From Bombyx mori (Eukaryota > Arthropoda > Insecta > Lepidoptera > Bombycidae), in NCBI RefSeq assembly GCF_030269925.1, contig NC_085123.1, positions 4,464,001-4,528,000 on the forward strand: DNA of 64,000 nt, read 5' to 3'. Shown one piece after another: positions 20,619-32,434 of the stretch; the stretch's first letter is position 1; every line of letters begins with the position of its first letter. The position numbers and the translations under genes were made by a program. A model generated the notes under the pieces. The model made no database searches, was not told the origin of the DNA, and saw only the letters and a program-made list of their open reading frames with translations.

Positions 20619-21354
20619 TGGTAATGCTAATGTTAATTTCGGTAATTTCGGTTTTGGTAATGTTAATTTCAACATTTATGATTGTTTGTCTGTGACCGTG
20701 GGTTTTCTTTTGAAAATTACGAATTTTATTTCTGGAATTAATTATTGAAAAAATGTAGTATAAGTACATAATTCCGGTTATACATTTCATTCATTAATAT
20801 TATTATAATTTAATAGATCGAATTCACTTTCAGCAACGGAAGTATGCAATAGGTTAGGCCTAACAAAATGTCCCAGGGGTATTGTTAAGCCGTCCTCAAA
20901 TTTCGAGTTCCAACACAAACAATGGTTCGCATGCTGAGGCATTAACCTTGCAGACCCAACGTATTCCTGTACATTGGTTGAGGCCGGAGTGTTTGTTTAT
21001 AATCTAACTTACTTTAATCGGGTAATCGACAATCACGAAGCTATGCGTCGAGTTTGAAACACATATAAGGTAATAAGAAACACTGGCATTTAAAACCGAA
21101 ATTAAAAGAATAGTACATCTCATCCCGCGTGTAAAAAATAAAAAAAAACAATTTAACTGTTTTTTCTAATTTTTAAATAAACTACTACTACTAATTGAAT
21201 AATAACTGTCTGATAAACTCATGTTTGTTTAATACTTCACTATTCAATTTTATTGCCTTTTGTTTATTTCATTTTACACTAAACACAATATTGTAAATTA
21301 CCCAAGCACAACAATGGCGGAGAATTTTAGGTGCGTGAGAGCAGACGTAGACAC
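20619..21354. other. Unrecognised DNA
   Basis: Just right of the piggyBac end is a short imperfect simple sequence of GGTAATGTTAATTTCGG-type units (20619-20670). No gene is recognised. Confidence 0.45.
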
Positions 21355-21541
21355 TAATGTAGGGATATATACGACAAAGGGAAGATCTTCAACCGAGCGG
21401 GTGATATTGCTCGGTAGACCGACGGTCCGAATGTTGTTGTTCGGAACTTGTATATATGCGCTTTATCTTGAAAATGTCGTAAGCGAGATTCAGGCATCTA
21501 TCAAATATCTTGCGTTGTATGATGGCTACCCGCCACACTAA
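21355..21541. repeat. Unidentified direct repeat, copy 1
   Basis: Near-identical to 22971-23142, sharing AGGAAGATCTTC-type, GAGCGGGTGATATT, GCTCGGTAGACCGA, GTTGTTGTTCGGAACTTG and CTTGCGTTGTATGATGGCTA. It contains an open frame common to both copies (about 50 residues from LGRP to DGYPP) and an equally open frame on the other strand. I recognise neither the element nor the frame. No TIR or target duplication was found. Confidence 0.6.
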
Positions 21542-21699
21542 CGCGCATGCGCACTTTTCAGTACCCAGGGAGGAAAAGTTAGACTTTCTTCCCTGTACAG
21601 CGGGAGGAAAACCGAACTTTCGGCGTAGGTAGGAGAAAAAAAAACTTTTCTTCGAAGTTGTTTCTGTATCTTGGCGCTTACTGTTAAGTGCTTGACGGA

Positions 21700-21870
21700 A
21701 ACGGACAACACTGGGTCAATACCTGAATACCGCCAGCTACCTTGAGGCATGAGGTCGAAATTTTATTTGCCTTGTATAGCAACTGTCCCGTGCTTCAAAT
21801 CATAGCGCATGACTGCTTCGTGGTAGAAACAGTCAGCACTGTTGGAATTAACCATCCAAATGCACAATAC
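21700..21870 (-). mobile_element. Bm1: Old Bm1 SINE remnant
   Basis: Reverse-oriented decayed body: CAGCTACCTTGAGGCATGAG, GTCCCGTGCTTCAAATC, GCGCATGACTGCTTCGTGGT. The identity is low but the order of landmarks is that of Bm1. Confidence 0.45.
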
Positions 21871-22194
21871 CTACTATTAATAATCAAAACAAAAATTACT
21901 GGGAAACATAGAGATTACTTAGTATAAAAAAAGATTAGAATACTTACTATTATTGCCACGGGCGGAATATCGGTAAGTACAGTGATTGGAAGAAGCCAAG
22001 ACTGTATATGTTTATGTTCTGATTGATTGCTAAAGAAACTAATAACAGTATAGTTCTCGTATTGATCGTATTGATATTGTAACGCAAGCAAGTAAGAATT
22101 TTCAGAAATGGGTACTTAAAATGTGCTCACGAATGAATTCCGTAATGAGGAATTAACGTCCTTTCGTCATCATATTATCATCATTCTGTAGATA

Positions 22195-22370
22195 TTCAGT
22201 GATGGTTATAGGCCTCTCGAAGATTCTCCGCAATAATCGGTCCAACGCTATCCACATGCAACGTGTCAGGATCTTCAACAGTTAGTCGTCGTCCTTGTCC
22301 TTCTACATCTTTTCAACGCTCTGCCTTCCAATGGTCGCTAAACTGTTAGGTCCCAGTCACAAAATCCACT
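22195..22370 (-). mobile_element. Possible decayed RTE-type LINE tail
   Basis: On the minus strand a basic patch is followed by CGGAGAATCTTCGAGAGGCC, resembling the end of RTE-clade ORFs (REL.EA). It has several stops. The assignment is weak. Confidence 0.25.
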
Positions 22371-22434
22371 AGGAACAGTAGGCCCTGTTTACTTACACAT
22401 CAACCAGCCTTTAAAGCCATTAGCATTGTGTAAT

Positions 22435-22600
22435 GAGGTCTATGTGTGATATGCTGTGTCGCGAGGTATTGGTAAGTACCACAATCCTTTATATTTCTAC
22501 CACGAAGAAATGGTACAGCTGCTATGCTATACAAATGAGACTTGGTCCCAATGTCTCAAGGTGGGTGACGGTATTCGTACGGTATATACGGAGTAGATTG
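22435..22600 (+). mobile_element. Bm1: Old Bm1 SINE remnant
   Basis: Decayed forward body: GGTATTGGTAAGTACCAC, TTTCTACCACGAAGAAATG, CAATGTCTCAAGGTGGGTGA. The tail is not evident. Confidence 0.35.
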
Positions 22601-22970
22601 ATAGCTCTCATCCTACAATTCAATGGAAGTAAAAAGTTATGAGCATGCGTAGAAGTGCTATAGATCATTATCTACCTGATACGACATACGGAAGTTTTGT
22701 TTGTTGATTAAAAATTAACTTAATAATTGAGGTTGTCAGCGCAAAAGTGGCCTAAGCATATCATAGTTAGTATGGAGATAATGAGGTTTAAATTTACTTT
22801 TACACTGCTTCGTAAGCAGTAATAATACTCGCAAAAAGAATGTTTACAATCTGTTGTCTCTGGGTAAAATTGGGGATAGGCCGGTTTTCCATAAAAATTT
22901 ATTGTTTTAAATAAATAGCAATATAAAAAAAGCGCGAATATGAAAAAATGTGGGTTAGGCTTTGGGAGGT

Positions 22971-23142
22971 TTACGACGAAAGGAAGATCTTCCACCGAGC
23001 GGGTGATATTTGCTCGGTAGACCGAAGGTCCAAATGTTGTTGTTCGGAACTTGTATATATGCGCTTTATCTTGAAAATGTCGTAAGCGAGATTCAGGCAT
23101 CTGTCAATTATCTTGCGTTGTATGATGGCTACCCGCCACAAG
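22971..23142. repeat. Unidentified direct repeat, copy 2
   Basis: Second copy of the 21355-21541 repeat, in the same orientation about 1.6 kb away. After the shared end at TGGCTACCCGCCACA the flanks differ, so the unit is bounded. In this copy the frame continues for another 60 residues to 23312 in unrelated sequence. Confidence 0.6.
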
Positions 23143-24623
23143 GCCAGTTTTGCACTGACGGACTCAATTATAAATCGCAGCACATTTTAGAGACAGTCGA
23201 TTATTCCGTAAACGAATTTAAATTTATTTGTATTCACCAAACTAACGACTTAACTGCAAGTTACGTACTAACGAGCGCCTTGCAAAGTTTTAAACCGCTT
23301 CTCCACTTTTAATCACTTGCAGAATCGAGATTGTCTGCTAGCGGTTATTAAACTCGAAACTGTTTGTTCGCTTATAATGAATATTTAATTCTGACGTGTG
23401 TATTTGTACGATGAAGTAGAACTTTTCAACTGCCATAGAATTTTTGCAAAGAGCCATAGAGTTTTTAGAAGTTTTGCGAATTTTTAGGCTCTAGTCTTGT
23501 ATTCATTTTATTAAGCATCGCCACATCGCCCAGTCAAATCATTTATTTTTTAACACATTCGGAATTCAACATTTAGAGGAATCGACAACAGAACTATTAT
23601 TCGTGTGTGGTTCGTGATCAGGAAAATACTCTTTCATTGTAACTAGATGCGCTTTTGTAGTGCATCCACAATGTTTGCGACATCTCACACCGATGACTTC
23701 TGTGCAATAATGCGGAAGAGAAGAGCATTGTTATTGCATGAGTAGCAACAGTCTTTTGAAAATCATATCGAGCAAGATCGAGGGACTGCTGATTAATAGC
23801 TTTTGCAGCAGAAACTTGAAAAAAAATAATGTAATGATATAAAATGTATGTAATGATATTTATGTTTTAGATTTTTTAAGTTACTAACATAGATTATAAG
23901 TAATTATTACCAACAAAATATTATGGTTTTAAAAAAAACTTAAATAAAGTATAAATAAATAAAAATATAATTATAGAGTCTAACTAATTTTCTAGTTTAA
24001 ACTTTCTTGTTTTGTATTGCTTTTAAAAGTAGACGTCTGTACGGCCCGCCTGATGCTTAATTTTCATTCACAAGCACAATCACCGCGTAACGCTTAAGCA
24101 TCATTTCAAACCTCATAGAACGTTGGATATGTTCTTGTGGAGTAGAATTAGATCTAACGAATTCGCGCGGAACGTGGAGAAACGCGGTCTATAGTAATAT
24201 CAACGTAATGCGAGAGGTTCTAGGTAGTGAAGTAATAAATGGTTATTGTAGTCTACTGATGTTGGCAATATTTTTTCTTTACGACAGTAATAAGAAGAAA
24301 ATTTTAGGACGAATTATTATCCCATGTTTCGTTCGCGAATCATATAATCATCAATTTAAATACAGGAAAACGAATGGAAATTCTTTGGAATTTTTGGAAT
24401 TTGTAATTCTAAATTAAGTTTTTTATGAATTTTTATATAATTAAATTTATGTGTCCATTAATAAAATGCAAATCATAGAATCAAAAACGGATAAACTAAC
24501 AGAAACATCTAAATAAGAAAACAGAACAATCTCTCCGCACCTTGTTATGGATATATTTCAGGAGATTTAACCCAAGGAGGCGTTTAATCTCAGACAGACG
24601 ACAGGAATCGGCGAGATGCAGGC
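23143..24623. other. Unrecognised AT-rich DNA
   Basis: No gene is seen. A short piece at about 24030-24060 (ACGGCCCGCCTGATGCTTAA) may be a decayed SINE or LINE tail. Confidence 0.45.
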
Positions 24624-24867
24624 TTTTTTTATTGCCTATGTGGGTGGACGAGCTCACAGCCCACCTGGTGTAAGTGGTTACTGGAGCCCATAGAAAATCT
24701 ACAACATAGATGCGCCCTCCCCCTTGAGATATAAGTTCTAAGATCTCAGTATATTTACAACGGCTGCCCCATCCTTCAAACCGAAACGCATTACTGCTTC
24801 ACGGTAGAAATAGGCGGGGTGGTGGTACCTACCCATGCGGACTCACAAGAGATCCTACCACCAGTAA
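24624..24867 (-). mobile_element. Bm1: Bm1 SINE, body-only form
   Basis: Reverse-oriented, from poly(T) and TTGCCTATGTGGGTGGACG to ATCCTACCACCAGTAAA. No tRNA-like head. Confidence 0.9.
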
Positions 24868-25634
24868 ATGTGCGGAGAATCAGTTAATGTGGCAAACCTT
24901 GGGTGAGGTATATATCTAAAAGAAACTCCGTATACATTTCTCCAAATTTCGATCGCTCCACTTATTTTACGTTCACTTTACTGTGACGAAAATATTCTCT
25001 AGAACTCCAACAACAATTATATGAAGTTCTATCAGATGAACAGCTTAAGAACGAATAGACACAGATACATACATAGACTCTCACATTGGTTTTTATTTAA
25101 AATTAATCATATTCATTAAATATTAAGGAAAATAGCTGTAATAGCGCCTTATCTATCTATTCTTACTCCTCTAATACTAAACATTTCGAAACTTTCCCCT
25201 AGCAAAACTTTCGCTTTAGAAGTGTTAATTAGTATCGTGGCTTATATTGTGAAGTTTTGTTGGTAACGAAATTTTGTTATGTTGGTAGTCCTGTGGCTTG
25301 TCACCAAAAGTCTATCTAGCAAGAGCTACGAGAATCTCGTAAAACGCGTTTATAATTTTATAAGTTTGCTTATTTTTTTATAATTTTAAAACTGATGCTT
25401 CTTTGTCAAATAGTTGAGCTTTATGTATTGTTACTAAATTTGAATGCATCCCATCTAACTTTGAAGTTGAAGATTCATTTGCATTCGGTGAGAGCTACCT
25501 AATCTGAAGTTTGATCATGAATTGCGTCATAGTTTCGGAGTAGCAGCAATTTGAAGATCCAGTAGTGTGATTATGACGGTTATGGCATAAAATATATTAT
25601 GAATATTGACTTCCACGATGAAGGAATAACCACT
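24868..25634. other. Unrecognised DNA, ending in a Bm1-like scrap
   Basis: No gene is seen. Positions 25605-25630 (TTGACTTCCACGATGAAGGA) match the internal linker of Bm1 and sit immediately before a complete Bm1 head, so a second, mostly lost Bm1 copy may have been the insertion site. Confidence 0.45.
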
Positions 25635-26075
25635 GAAGTCGTCGTGGCCTAAAGGATAAGACGTCCGGCGCATTCGTGTTGAGCGATGCACCGGTGTTCG
25701 AATCCCACAGGCGGGTACCAATTTTTCTAATGAAATACGTACTCAACAGTTGTTCACGGTTGACTTCCACGGTGAAGGAATATCATCGTGTAATAAAAAT
25801 CAAACCGGCAAAATTATAATTTGCGTCATTACTGGTGGTAGGACCTCTTGTGAGTCCGCGTGGGTAGGTACCACCACCCTGCTTATTTCTGCCGTGAAGC
25901 AGTAATGCGTTTCGGTTTGAAGGGTGGGGCAGCCGTTGTAACTATACTTGAGACCTTAGAACTTGTACCTCAAGGTGGGTGGCGCATTTATGTTGTGGAT
26001 GTCTATGGGCTCCAGTAACCACTTAACTCCAGGTGGGCTGTGAGCTCGTCCACCCATGTAAGCACAGAAAAAAAA
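25635..26075 (+). mobile_element. Bm1: Bm1 SINE, full length
   Basis: The best complete copy: a tRNA-like head with intact A and B boxes, a linker (GGCGGGTACCAATTTTTCTA to AATTATAATTTGCG), the body from CTGGTGGTAGGACCTC, and an end at CACCCATGTAAGCACAG plus A run. It is about 440 bp. It shows that the body-only copies lack the first ~190 bp. Confidence 0.92.
25645..25704 (+). promoter_or_regulatory. Pol III A and B boxes of full-length Bm1
   Basis: The A box TGGCCTAAAGG (25645-25655) fits TRGYNNARNNG, and the B box GTTCGAATC (25696-25704) fits GWTCRANNC, 40 bp apart. These are the type 2 internal promoter elements of tRNA genes and tRNA-derived SINEs. Confidence 0.75.
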
Positions 26076-26514
26076 GATTCTGGATAAATGTTTAGACGTT
26101 TTGTATAAAGGTTCATTTTGTACAAAACCGTAACATGATGTTCCACGAAATGTAAGTTCTGTAACTTTATTGTTTGTTTTGGGTAATACCAACTTTCCTA
26201 TGTTAAGTAATTTGGATCGCGGCTTACTTTGGCCCGCCTTAACCGACTAAAACATTGGACCAACTTATATTTCATCAAAATTATACGTATAAATAAATAT
26301 GCTTTCAGACTTCAAGCGATTCAAATTTAGTACGAAAAGTTTATAGTACATTATTTTGTCTTTTGTTTAGTTTAGCCTCTGTAAGTGCTATAGAAAATAA
26401 TAGTAGTAATAGTATAGTTCGTTGACCTAGAATGGTCACTCTCATTTCTCCCGTGAATCTCCTAGAAGGGTTTACAGGAGATTGGACAACATTTTTACAT
26501 GAGCATCAGCATTT
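26076..26514. other. Unrecognised AT-rich DNA
   Basis: No gene or recognised repeat is seen. Confidence 0.45.
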
Positions 26515-26735
26515 ACCGGTGGTAAGTATTGTGAGCCAATACGGATAGGTACCAACATACTGCCTCTATCTTTCTATCGTGCAGTTACCATGTGCTCCCC
26601 TTTGCCGTTATTCAATGCAGTTAAGACTTTATCCATGGTAGCGGCATTGTGATATGTACAGGCTCCACTAACTATTTAATACCAGGTAAACTAGAAGCTA
26701 GTATGTCCACCCGCAGCATTTAAAAGCATTTTATA
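26515..26735 (+). mobile_element. Bm1: Old Bm1 SINE remnant
   Basis: Decayed body: ACCGGTGGTAAGTATTGTGA, GGATAGGTACCAACATACTG, GGCTCCACTAACTATTTAAT, ACCAGGTAAACTAGAAGCTA. Order and spacing match Bm1. Confidence 0.6.
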
Positions 26736-27440
26736 CAATAAAAAGCTACACCAAGTAGATTATGAATCAAAAACAACGCGGATAAACGTATTTTGTATTT
26801 ACTGTGCTTACGCATTTTATTCATTACATACCCACTTTTTGGGTCTTATTGACGTGAATCTGCTTCAGGATCTGTATTATAATCTAATCGCATGATCACG
26901 GCACTGGTAACGTCCATTAAATCGTGGATCCTTAGATATATATTCTAAAAAACTTTACCAAATCTTAAAGAATGTTGTTTCGTATTCATTCTCACACGTT
27001 CAGAGTTCTTCGATTAGTAGTTTCAAATTAGTATGTCTCATAACATAAAGCCAGTCTTGATTGAGCTGACCTACTAACATGGCTTCTTGCGGCTCAATCT
27101 ATGGTGTAAGTTGTGATTGCTGTACTATTGTGTTCATTGAACTGAATAGTCTATTCAATCCTAAGACCAGCCGAGGACAATTAAGGATTAAATGATCCCT
27201 CTCTACAATGGAGCGAAGGGACTGATTGTGTACAAGTTATATAGGCGAAAGGCGTTTTATTTTTATAAGAGAAATAGAGACAGATAAGGCATTGGGTTCT
27301 TAATTCTCATAACCGTACAATTATAATGGATGTGTTTGTGATCGAGCATGTACTAGAGAGATTTTAGCATAGTAGCTGCCTGCGACTCGACTCTTTCAAA
27401 CCTCGTGTAAACAAAACTAGATTACATACACACACACATA
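26736..27440. other. Unrecognised AT-rich DNA
   Basis: No gene is seen. A short CA run (about 27427-27438) precedes the next Bm1. Confidence 0.45.
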
Positions 27441-27900
27441 ATGAAGTCGTCGTGGCCTAAAAAATAAGATGTCCGGTGCATTCGTATGTAGCTATACATC
27501 GGTGTTCGAATCCCGCTGGCAGATACCAATTTTTCCAATCAAATACGTACTTAACAAGTGTTCACGATTGACTTCCACGGTGAAGGAATAGCATCGTGCA
27601 ATAAAAATCGAACTCGAAAATTATAATTTGCGTAACTAATTACTGGTGGTTGGACGTCTTATCGTAGTACTTGAGTACGTACGGGTAGGTACCACCACTC
27701 TGCCTATTTCTGCCGTGAAGCAGCAATGCGTTTCGGTTTGAAGGGCGGGGCAAGCCGTTGTACTGTAAAAAATTGAGACCTTACAACACATGTCTCAAAG
27801 TGGGGGGCGGCATTTACGTTGTAGATGTATATGGGCTCCGGTAACCATTTAACACCAGGAAGGCCGTGAGCTCGTCCACCAACCTAAGCAATGAAAAAAA
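27441..27900 (+). mobile_element. Bm1: Bm1 SINE, full length
   Basis: A complete copy with a tRNA-like head starting ATGAAGTCGTCGTGGCC. The A box has lost its last G (TGGCCTAAAAA) while the B box GTTCGAATC is intact. The body ends AACCTAAGCAATGAAAAAAA. Confidence 0.9.
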
Positions 27901-28489
27901 ACATATTTTGTGGTAATACTTAATTGTAGTAATAGTGTTTATAATAATAAAATGCAGATCTTAGAAAGAAAACACGGATTTAGTTAAAGATATAGCAAAA
28001 GAAGAAACAGAAAGAGTCTATAGGACTGACGTCAAGCAGGCGACCATTCGTAAAATTCGTAACAAACATCTACACAGCAAGAAAGAAAAAGAAGAATGTG
28101 ATATTTGAAATATAATATGTCTTCCTTATATTGGGTTTTTATTTCTTCAATCCAAAAAAAACTTTGTCGGAAAATCTTTGAAAGTTTGAAAGTTAATACG
28201 CTACCGGGCAATTTGCAGATCCATTGGTACGTAAAATCACGAATCAGCGAAATTCACTCTTGTATTTATCATAACAAATATACCCGGCATTGTCTGCATC
28301 ATTTACCTTGGTAAAAATATCGAATGTTAATCCAGGATGTAAACTATGCGCGAAATTTCATTCAAATTTGTTCCGACTTTATTACGTGATTGAGTAAATA
28401 GAATAAAAATCTTTACGTTTATTTAATTTAAAAAATGCTGAATATTATAAGACATATAGTATAACTATAGATGAGAAGAGAGATAGATA
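27901..28489. other. Unrecognised AT-rich DNA
   Basis: A plus-strand open frame of 69 codons at 28105-28314 has no motif I recognise. No gene is called. Confidence 0.4.
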
Positions 28490-28600
28490 TAGATGTCAAG
28501 AGGTGGATGAGGAGAAACAAAGAACGAACTCATTGGTGTGGATTTGGAGAGGCCTATGTCCAGCAGTGGAAGACTGTGGGCTGATGATGATGATGATGAT
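28490..28600 (+). mobile_element. RTE-clade LINE 3' end, (GAT)n type
   Basis: It encodes a remnant ending RRNKERTHWCGFGEAYVQQW and closes with GGCCTATGTCCAGCAGTGGA and (GAT)n at 28581-28600. RTE elements typically end in a short tandem repeat instead of poly(A). Only the last ~110 bp is present. Confidence 0.65.
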
Positions 28601-28637
28601 AAATTAGAAGTGAACCACTCATTAAAAGCCTGGTTTA

Positions 28638-28869
28638 ATTACTGGTGGTAGGACCTCGTGTGAGTCCGCACGGGTAGGTACCACCACTCCACTTATTTTT
28701 TCCGTGAAGCAGTAACGCGTTTCGGTTTGAAGGGCGGGGCCGCCGTTGTAACTATACTGAGACCTTACATTGGCGCATTTATATTGTAGATGTCCATGGG
28801 CTCCGGTAACCACTTAACACCAGGTGGGCTATGAGACCGTCCACCCATCTAAGCAATGAAAAAAAAAAT
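28638..28869 (+). mobile_element. Bm1: Bm1 SINE, body-only form
   Basis: Starts ACTGGTGGTAGGACCTCG and ends CATCTAAGCAATGAAAAA. A small internal deletion removes the CTTATATCTCAAGGTGGGTG part. Confidence 0.9.
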
Positions 28870-29410
28870 AGGAGCCTCGGACCCAATAAATCTGAGGCAC
28901 GTTTTATTGCAGAGCCACCTTCAAAAAATAAACAATCAAAATCTGTTGGTAATCTTCTAACTTCCTAACGGAATAACGTTGCAATGGATAAAATATGTTT
29001 CGCTTAATTTATTGAGTGAACGCCACTCACTCATTTTTTATTCATTACAGTAAATAAAATTATACGCCATGTCATTTCATTATAAGATTAACATAAAAGG
29101 ATGACAGCGTTTTTGCGGTTTTGTTTTATGTTAGCTTTCTTTCTGTGAGTAGAGTAAATCAAATTATTTCTTCGTGCCTTGTGCACTACGTCTGTTTTTC
29201 ATTTAGATTCACCGCCAATTGGAAGTTAGGATCAATTTTGCGGACCCTAAAATCTTAAGTATTATCATTGTTGCAGTATACATATATACAAGTACAGTAT
29301 GTAAAAAAGGGATTATTATCGTTGTTCTTTTTAGTAAATACTTAAACTATAAATTCGCAATTAAATGCAAACGCCCATATTCCGCGTACCTTCGACATGC
29401 CGCTTCCCCA
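28870..29410. other. Unrecognised AT-rich DNA
   Basis: No gene or recognised repeat is seen. Confidence 0.45.
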
Positions 29411-29616
29411 TAGACACAGCCCACTGAGTTTCTCGTCGGATCTTCTCAGTGGGTTGCGTTTCCGATCCGATGGTGGTAGATTCCGCGAAGCACTGCTCTT
29501 GCTAAGGCCAGTGTTAGCAAAACTCCCGCTTTGAGCCCCGTGAGCTGACTTACTAGCCTGGTTACGCTGACATAGTCTCTTAAAGCTGTTAGCTTAGGTA
29601 GCATTTAAAAAAGAAA
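29411..29616 (+). mobile_element. Jockey-group LINE 3' UTR fragment
   Basis: Begins TAGACACAGCCCACTGAG, just after where the ORF2 stop lies in copy B, and continues through the hairpin to GGTAGCATTTAAAAAAG. It is a decayed copy with no ORF2. Confidence 0.8.
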
Positions 29617-30143
29617 ATGCTTCATCTGAATTATGATTGTCATGCATTGCGGGCAAATTTAAGTTAAATGTTAGTAAGGTCTCAAGTTTCGGATCGAATT
29701 TTTTTATGTTGTCGTGTACTGTTTACAACATTACGTAAGTGACGTGGTGTTCCTGAAATACCTACATAAATTTACAATGTAAATGCTACCAGTCACCCTG
29801 TGACACTAGATATAAATCTCAATGAAACAAGGTTAGAATTATCCTACCCAATAACCTTGAACATATGACACCCAGTTTCTCGAACATATAATGCCCACCT
29901 ATAGTATAGAATGGAAGTGTACATGGATTAGGATTATTACACGACGCTTATTAAATTTAAACGTATATTAATACAATCTGCAAACCTTGAAAGCGTTCTT
30001 TCTAGGAAGATATTGCAATAGTACAGATTATTACAAATTAGAGGTAATTGGGCTGTCATAAATGCTAAATAACAAAAAACCTTGGTAACCGTACTCCTCG
30101 AATACGTCAAAGAGTTCGACGTGAAATCTAAACCATACTACAT
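29617..30143. other. Unrecognised AT-rich DNA
   Basis: No gene is seen. A weak Bm1-like patch may lie at 29755-29815. Confidence 0.4.
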
Positions 30144-30367
30144 CCTGTTGAGTTTCTCACCGGACCTTCTCAGCGGGTCCCGATCTCGATCTGGTAGCAG
30201 ATTCATTCGCGAAGCAGCTGCCTTTGGACTGTTAGGTCTCCTTCGGTGGCGCTCGGGCAGCTGTAAAAAAATCCCACCCCTCCTGGTCGAGCGTATGCTC
30301 GCCCACCTATCCTATCCCAACCTATCCTGGGGAAACGGGAAAGGCATCCGAATCGCCAGCAATACCT
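30144..30367 (+). mobile_element. Jockey copy-A-type 3' UTR fragment
   Basis: Matches the complement of the 3' UTR of copy A: GTTGAGTTTCTCACCGGACC, GCGAAGCAGCTGCCTTTGGA, TGTTAGGTCTCCTTCGG, CCCACCCCTCCTGG, then GAAACGGGAAAGGCATCCG. It starts at the same hairpin as the copy-B-type tails. It was therefore made by the copy A subfamily. Confidence 0.8.
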
Positions 30368-31109
30368 TCTTCTAAAATTATATTCCATTAAATATCTTTA
30401 TTTTCAATGATAAAGTTTTCATATTTATCTAAAATCATTTTCAAATTTGGTGCCTTCTACACCAGCTTCTAAAAACTAAATCATTAAATACGAACATAAT
30501 CTGTTAAAATACAATATAAATTATGTACGTACACGCTTTTTATCCTGTAATGTAACTCGTTATATTGGAGAAACTTTGTCCATGCAATCAAAATCTCATA
30601 ATCAAACATTAATTATGAAATAACGAAACTTTATAATCACATTTCACACGTGCAAAGGGTTCGTGGAACAGCCTCGGGGTCGACGTCCTATTTTTTAATT
30701 ATTTAAAACGTCAAATGCACGCGGTCTGCAATAAAAATGTACATTCAGAAATTCATGAGCCTACGGGGCAAGATTTCATTTTCGGTTATTAAAATTCATC
30801 CACTGATTAATGTCCCAGTTTAGTGAGGTATGCTCTCCATTATTTTAGCGTCCGCTGAATTTTGAATTACAATTTTGTAATGACACCGAAGCGCTCAAAG
30901 CTAATATACGTATAGTTTGGCAAACATAAAACCATTTCGAGCCTTGGTATACGCTAAATTTTAAGCCACCAAACACTCAATCACTTAATGTTTAAAAGTG
31001 GTTTTAATAATATAAAAAATAATCTCTAAGAATTAACTTTTATTTCATTGCTGACTAGATACCTTAGTTTAGCTTGGTTAACAAAATATATTTGTTTTAT
31101 CCAAAATAT
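30368..31109. other. Unrecognised AT-rich DNA
   Basis: No gene or recognised repeat is seen. Confidence 0.45.
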
Positions 31110-31326
31110 GGGTGGTAGGACCTCTTGTGAGTCCGCGCGGGTGGGTACCACCACCCTGCCTATTTCTGCCGTAAAGCAGTAATGCGTTTCGGTTTGAAGG
31201 GTGGGGCAGCCATTGTAACTATACGTGAGACCTTAGAACTTATATCTCAAGGTGGGTGGCGCATTTAAGTTGTGGATGTTTATGGGCTCCAGTAACCACT
31301 TAACACCAGGTGGGCTAAAAAAAAAA
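31110..31326 (+). mobile_element. Bm1: Bm1 SINE, body-only, last ~30 nt missing
   Basis: Starts GGTGGTAGGACCTCTTGTG and stops at CACCAGGTGGGCT, joined directly to a run of 10 A. The usual GAGCTCGTCCACCCATCTAA end is missing, as if the RNA had been polyadenylated or primed internally. Confidence 0.88.
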
Positions 31327-32434
31327 CACGTAACTTCCCTATATGCATTTGGTATACAAGGCATGTTGTGGTCTTGCCTATTTCTGAAGCATGTGCTTTT
31401 GTCGAACGGTTTTAGCTTATATTTATGAAGTAACTTCCTGTCACTAAGAAATAACGACAATAGAAACGAAAGGTACTTGACCATTGAATCTCTGATATCA
31501 TGGCTCCATTCAGAATTTGATTTATCTGTGAAAAGAGTATTTAAAAGCAGTCTCTAAACACTGCCACGATTTTCGTGACACCCTGTAGAGCGTGGTGTCA
31601 CGAAATTTTATATGTGCGTGTGTCGTGAAAAATGTACCCTTTTGTTAATTCTCAGTGGGACCGCAGACGCACAGTCATGTTTACGAAATGTTTGCGGTTG
31701 CTCTGCATTCATTTCTGGTAAAATATTAGTATCAAGATTCTGATTGCGAGTATTTTTTAAAAAATTAAAACAGAAAAATACAAAGTAAAACGGCATAACT
31801 AATCTGAAATGGTTAGGTTGAGACGACACTGAAGATCTGGCCGATTTGTGTTCATTAAGTTTTGATTACGTGAAAGAGATATCAAATTTTATTACAATTT
31901 TAACCATTAATGCGATTTAATCATGAATCGGATTTTAAATTGATGGAATCGTTCCGAATTCATCACATCAATTATTTCTGATGTTACCATGCTAATTAGG
32001 AAAATGGATAATTTGAAAACGATTTTTGCTATGTTTTGGACGGATTAAGTTGTAAGCTATAATAATCTTTATCGTATTCGCATTAGAACTGTTTTTGTTT
32101 GTATAAATTTGGTTTTTCAGGTCATATAGCTTTCATGTCGTAGTGAACACATGATTTACGCAATGCTTTAAAACCTATTTCACAACATTAACCAATGGCT
32201 ACGTTACGTTATTTATTAAACCGTATTTTGAAAACGGTAGCGTATATGTATACTATGACTCCAAATTAGGGCAGTATTCAAGTTGCTTTCGTTAAATACT
32301 CAATACGCAGTATTCTAAGAGCTTGATTTCTACAGCAAGAATATGAAAAACGTGCTAGCCCCATTTATTGCTATAAAGAGAAAAAGAAAGATACTGACAA
32401 CAATCCAAAGACTATTGATGATGATACTGAAATG
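31327..32434. other. Unrecognised AT-rich DNA
   Basis: Short inverted motifs TCGTGACACC and GGTGTCACGA near 31576-31605 form a small stem. No gene is recognised. Confidence 0.45.

Noticed and set aside
25635..25720. tRNA gene in the Bm1 head, and similar heads at 5960, 27441 and 34838
   Set aside because: A and B boxes are present, but I see no complete cloverleaf or acceptor stem, and the sequence continues as a SINE.
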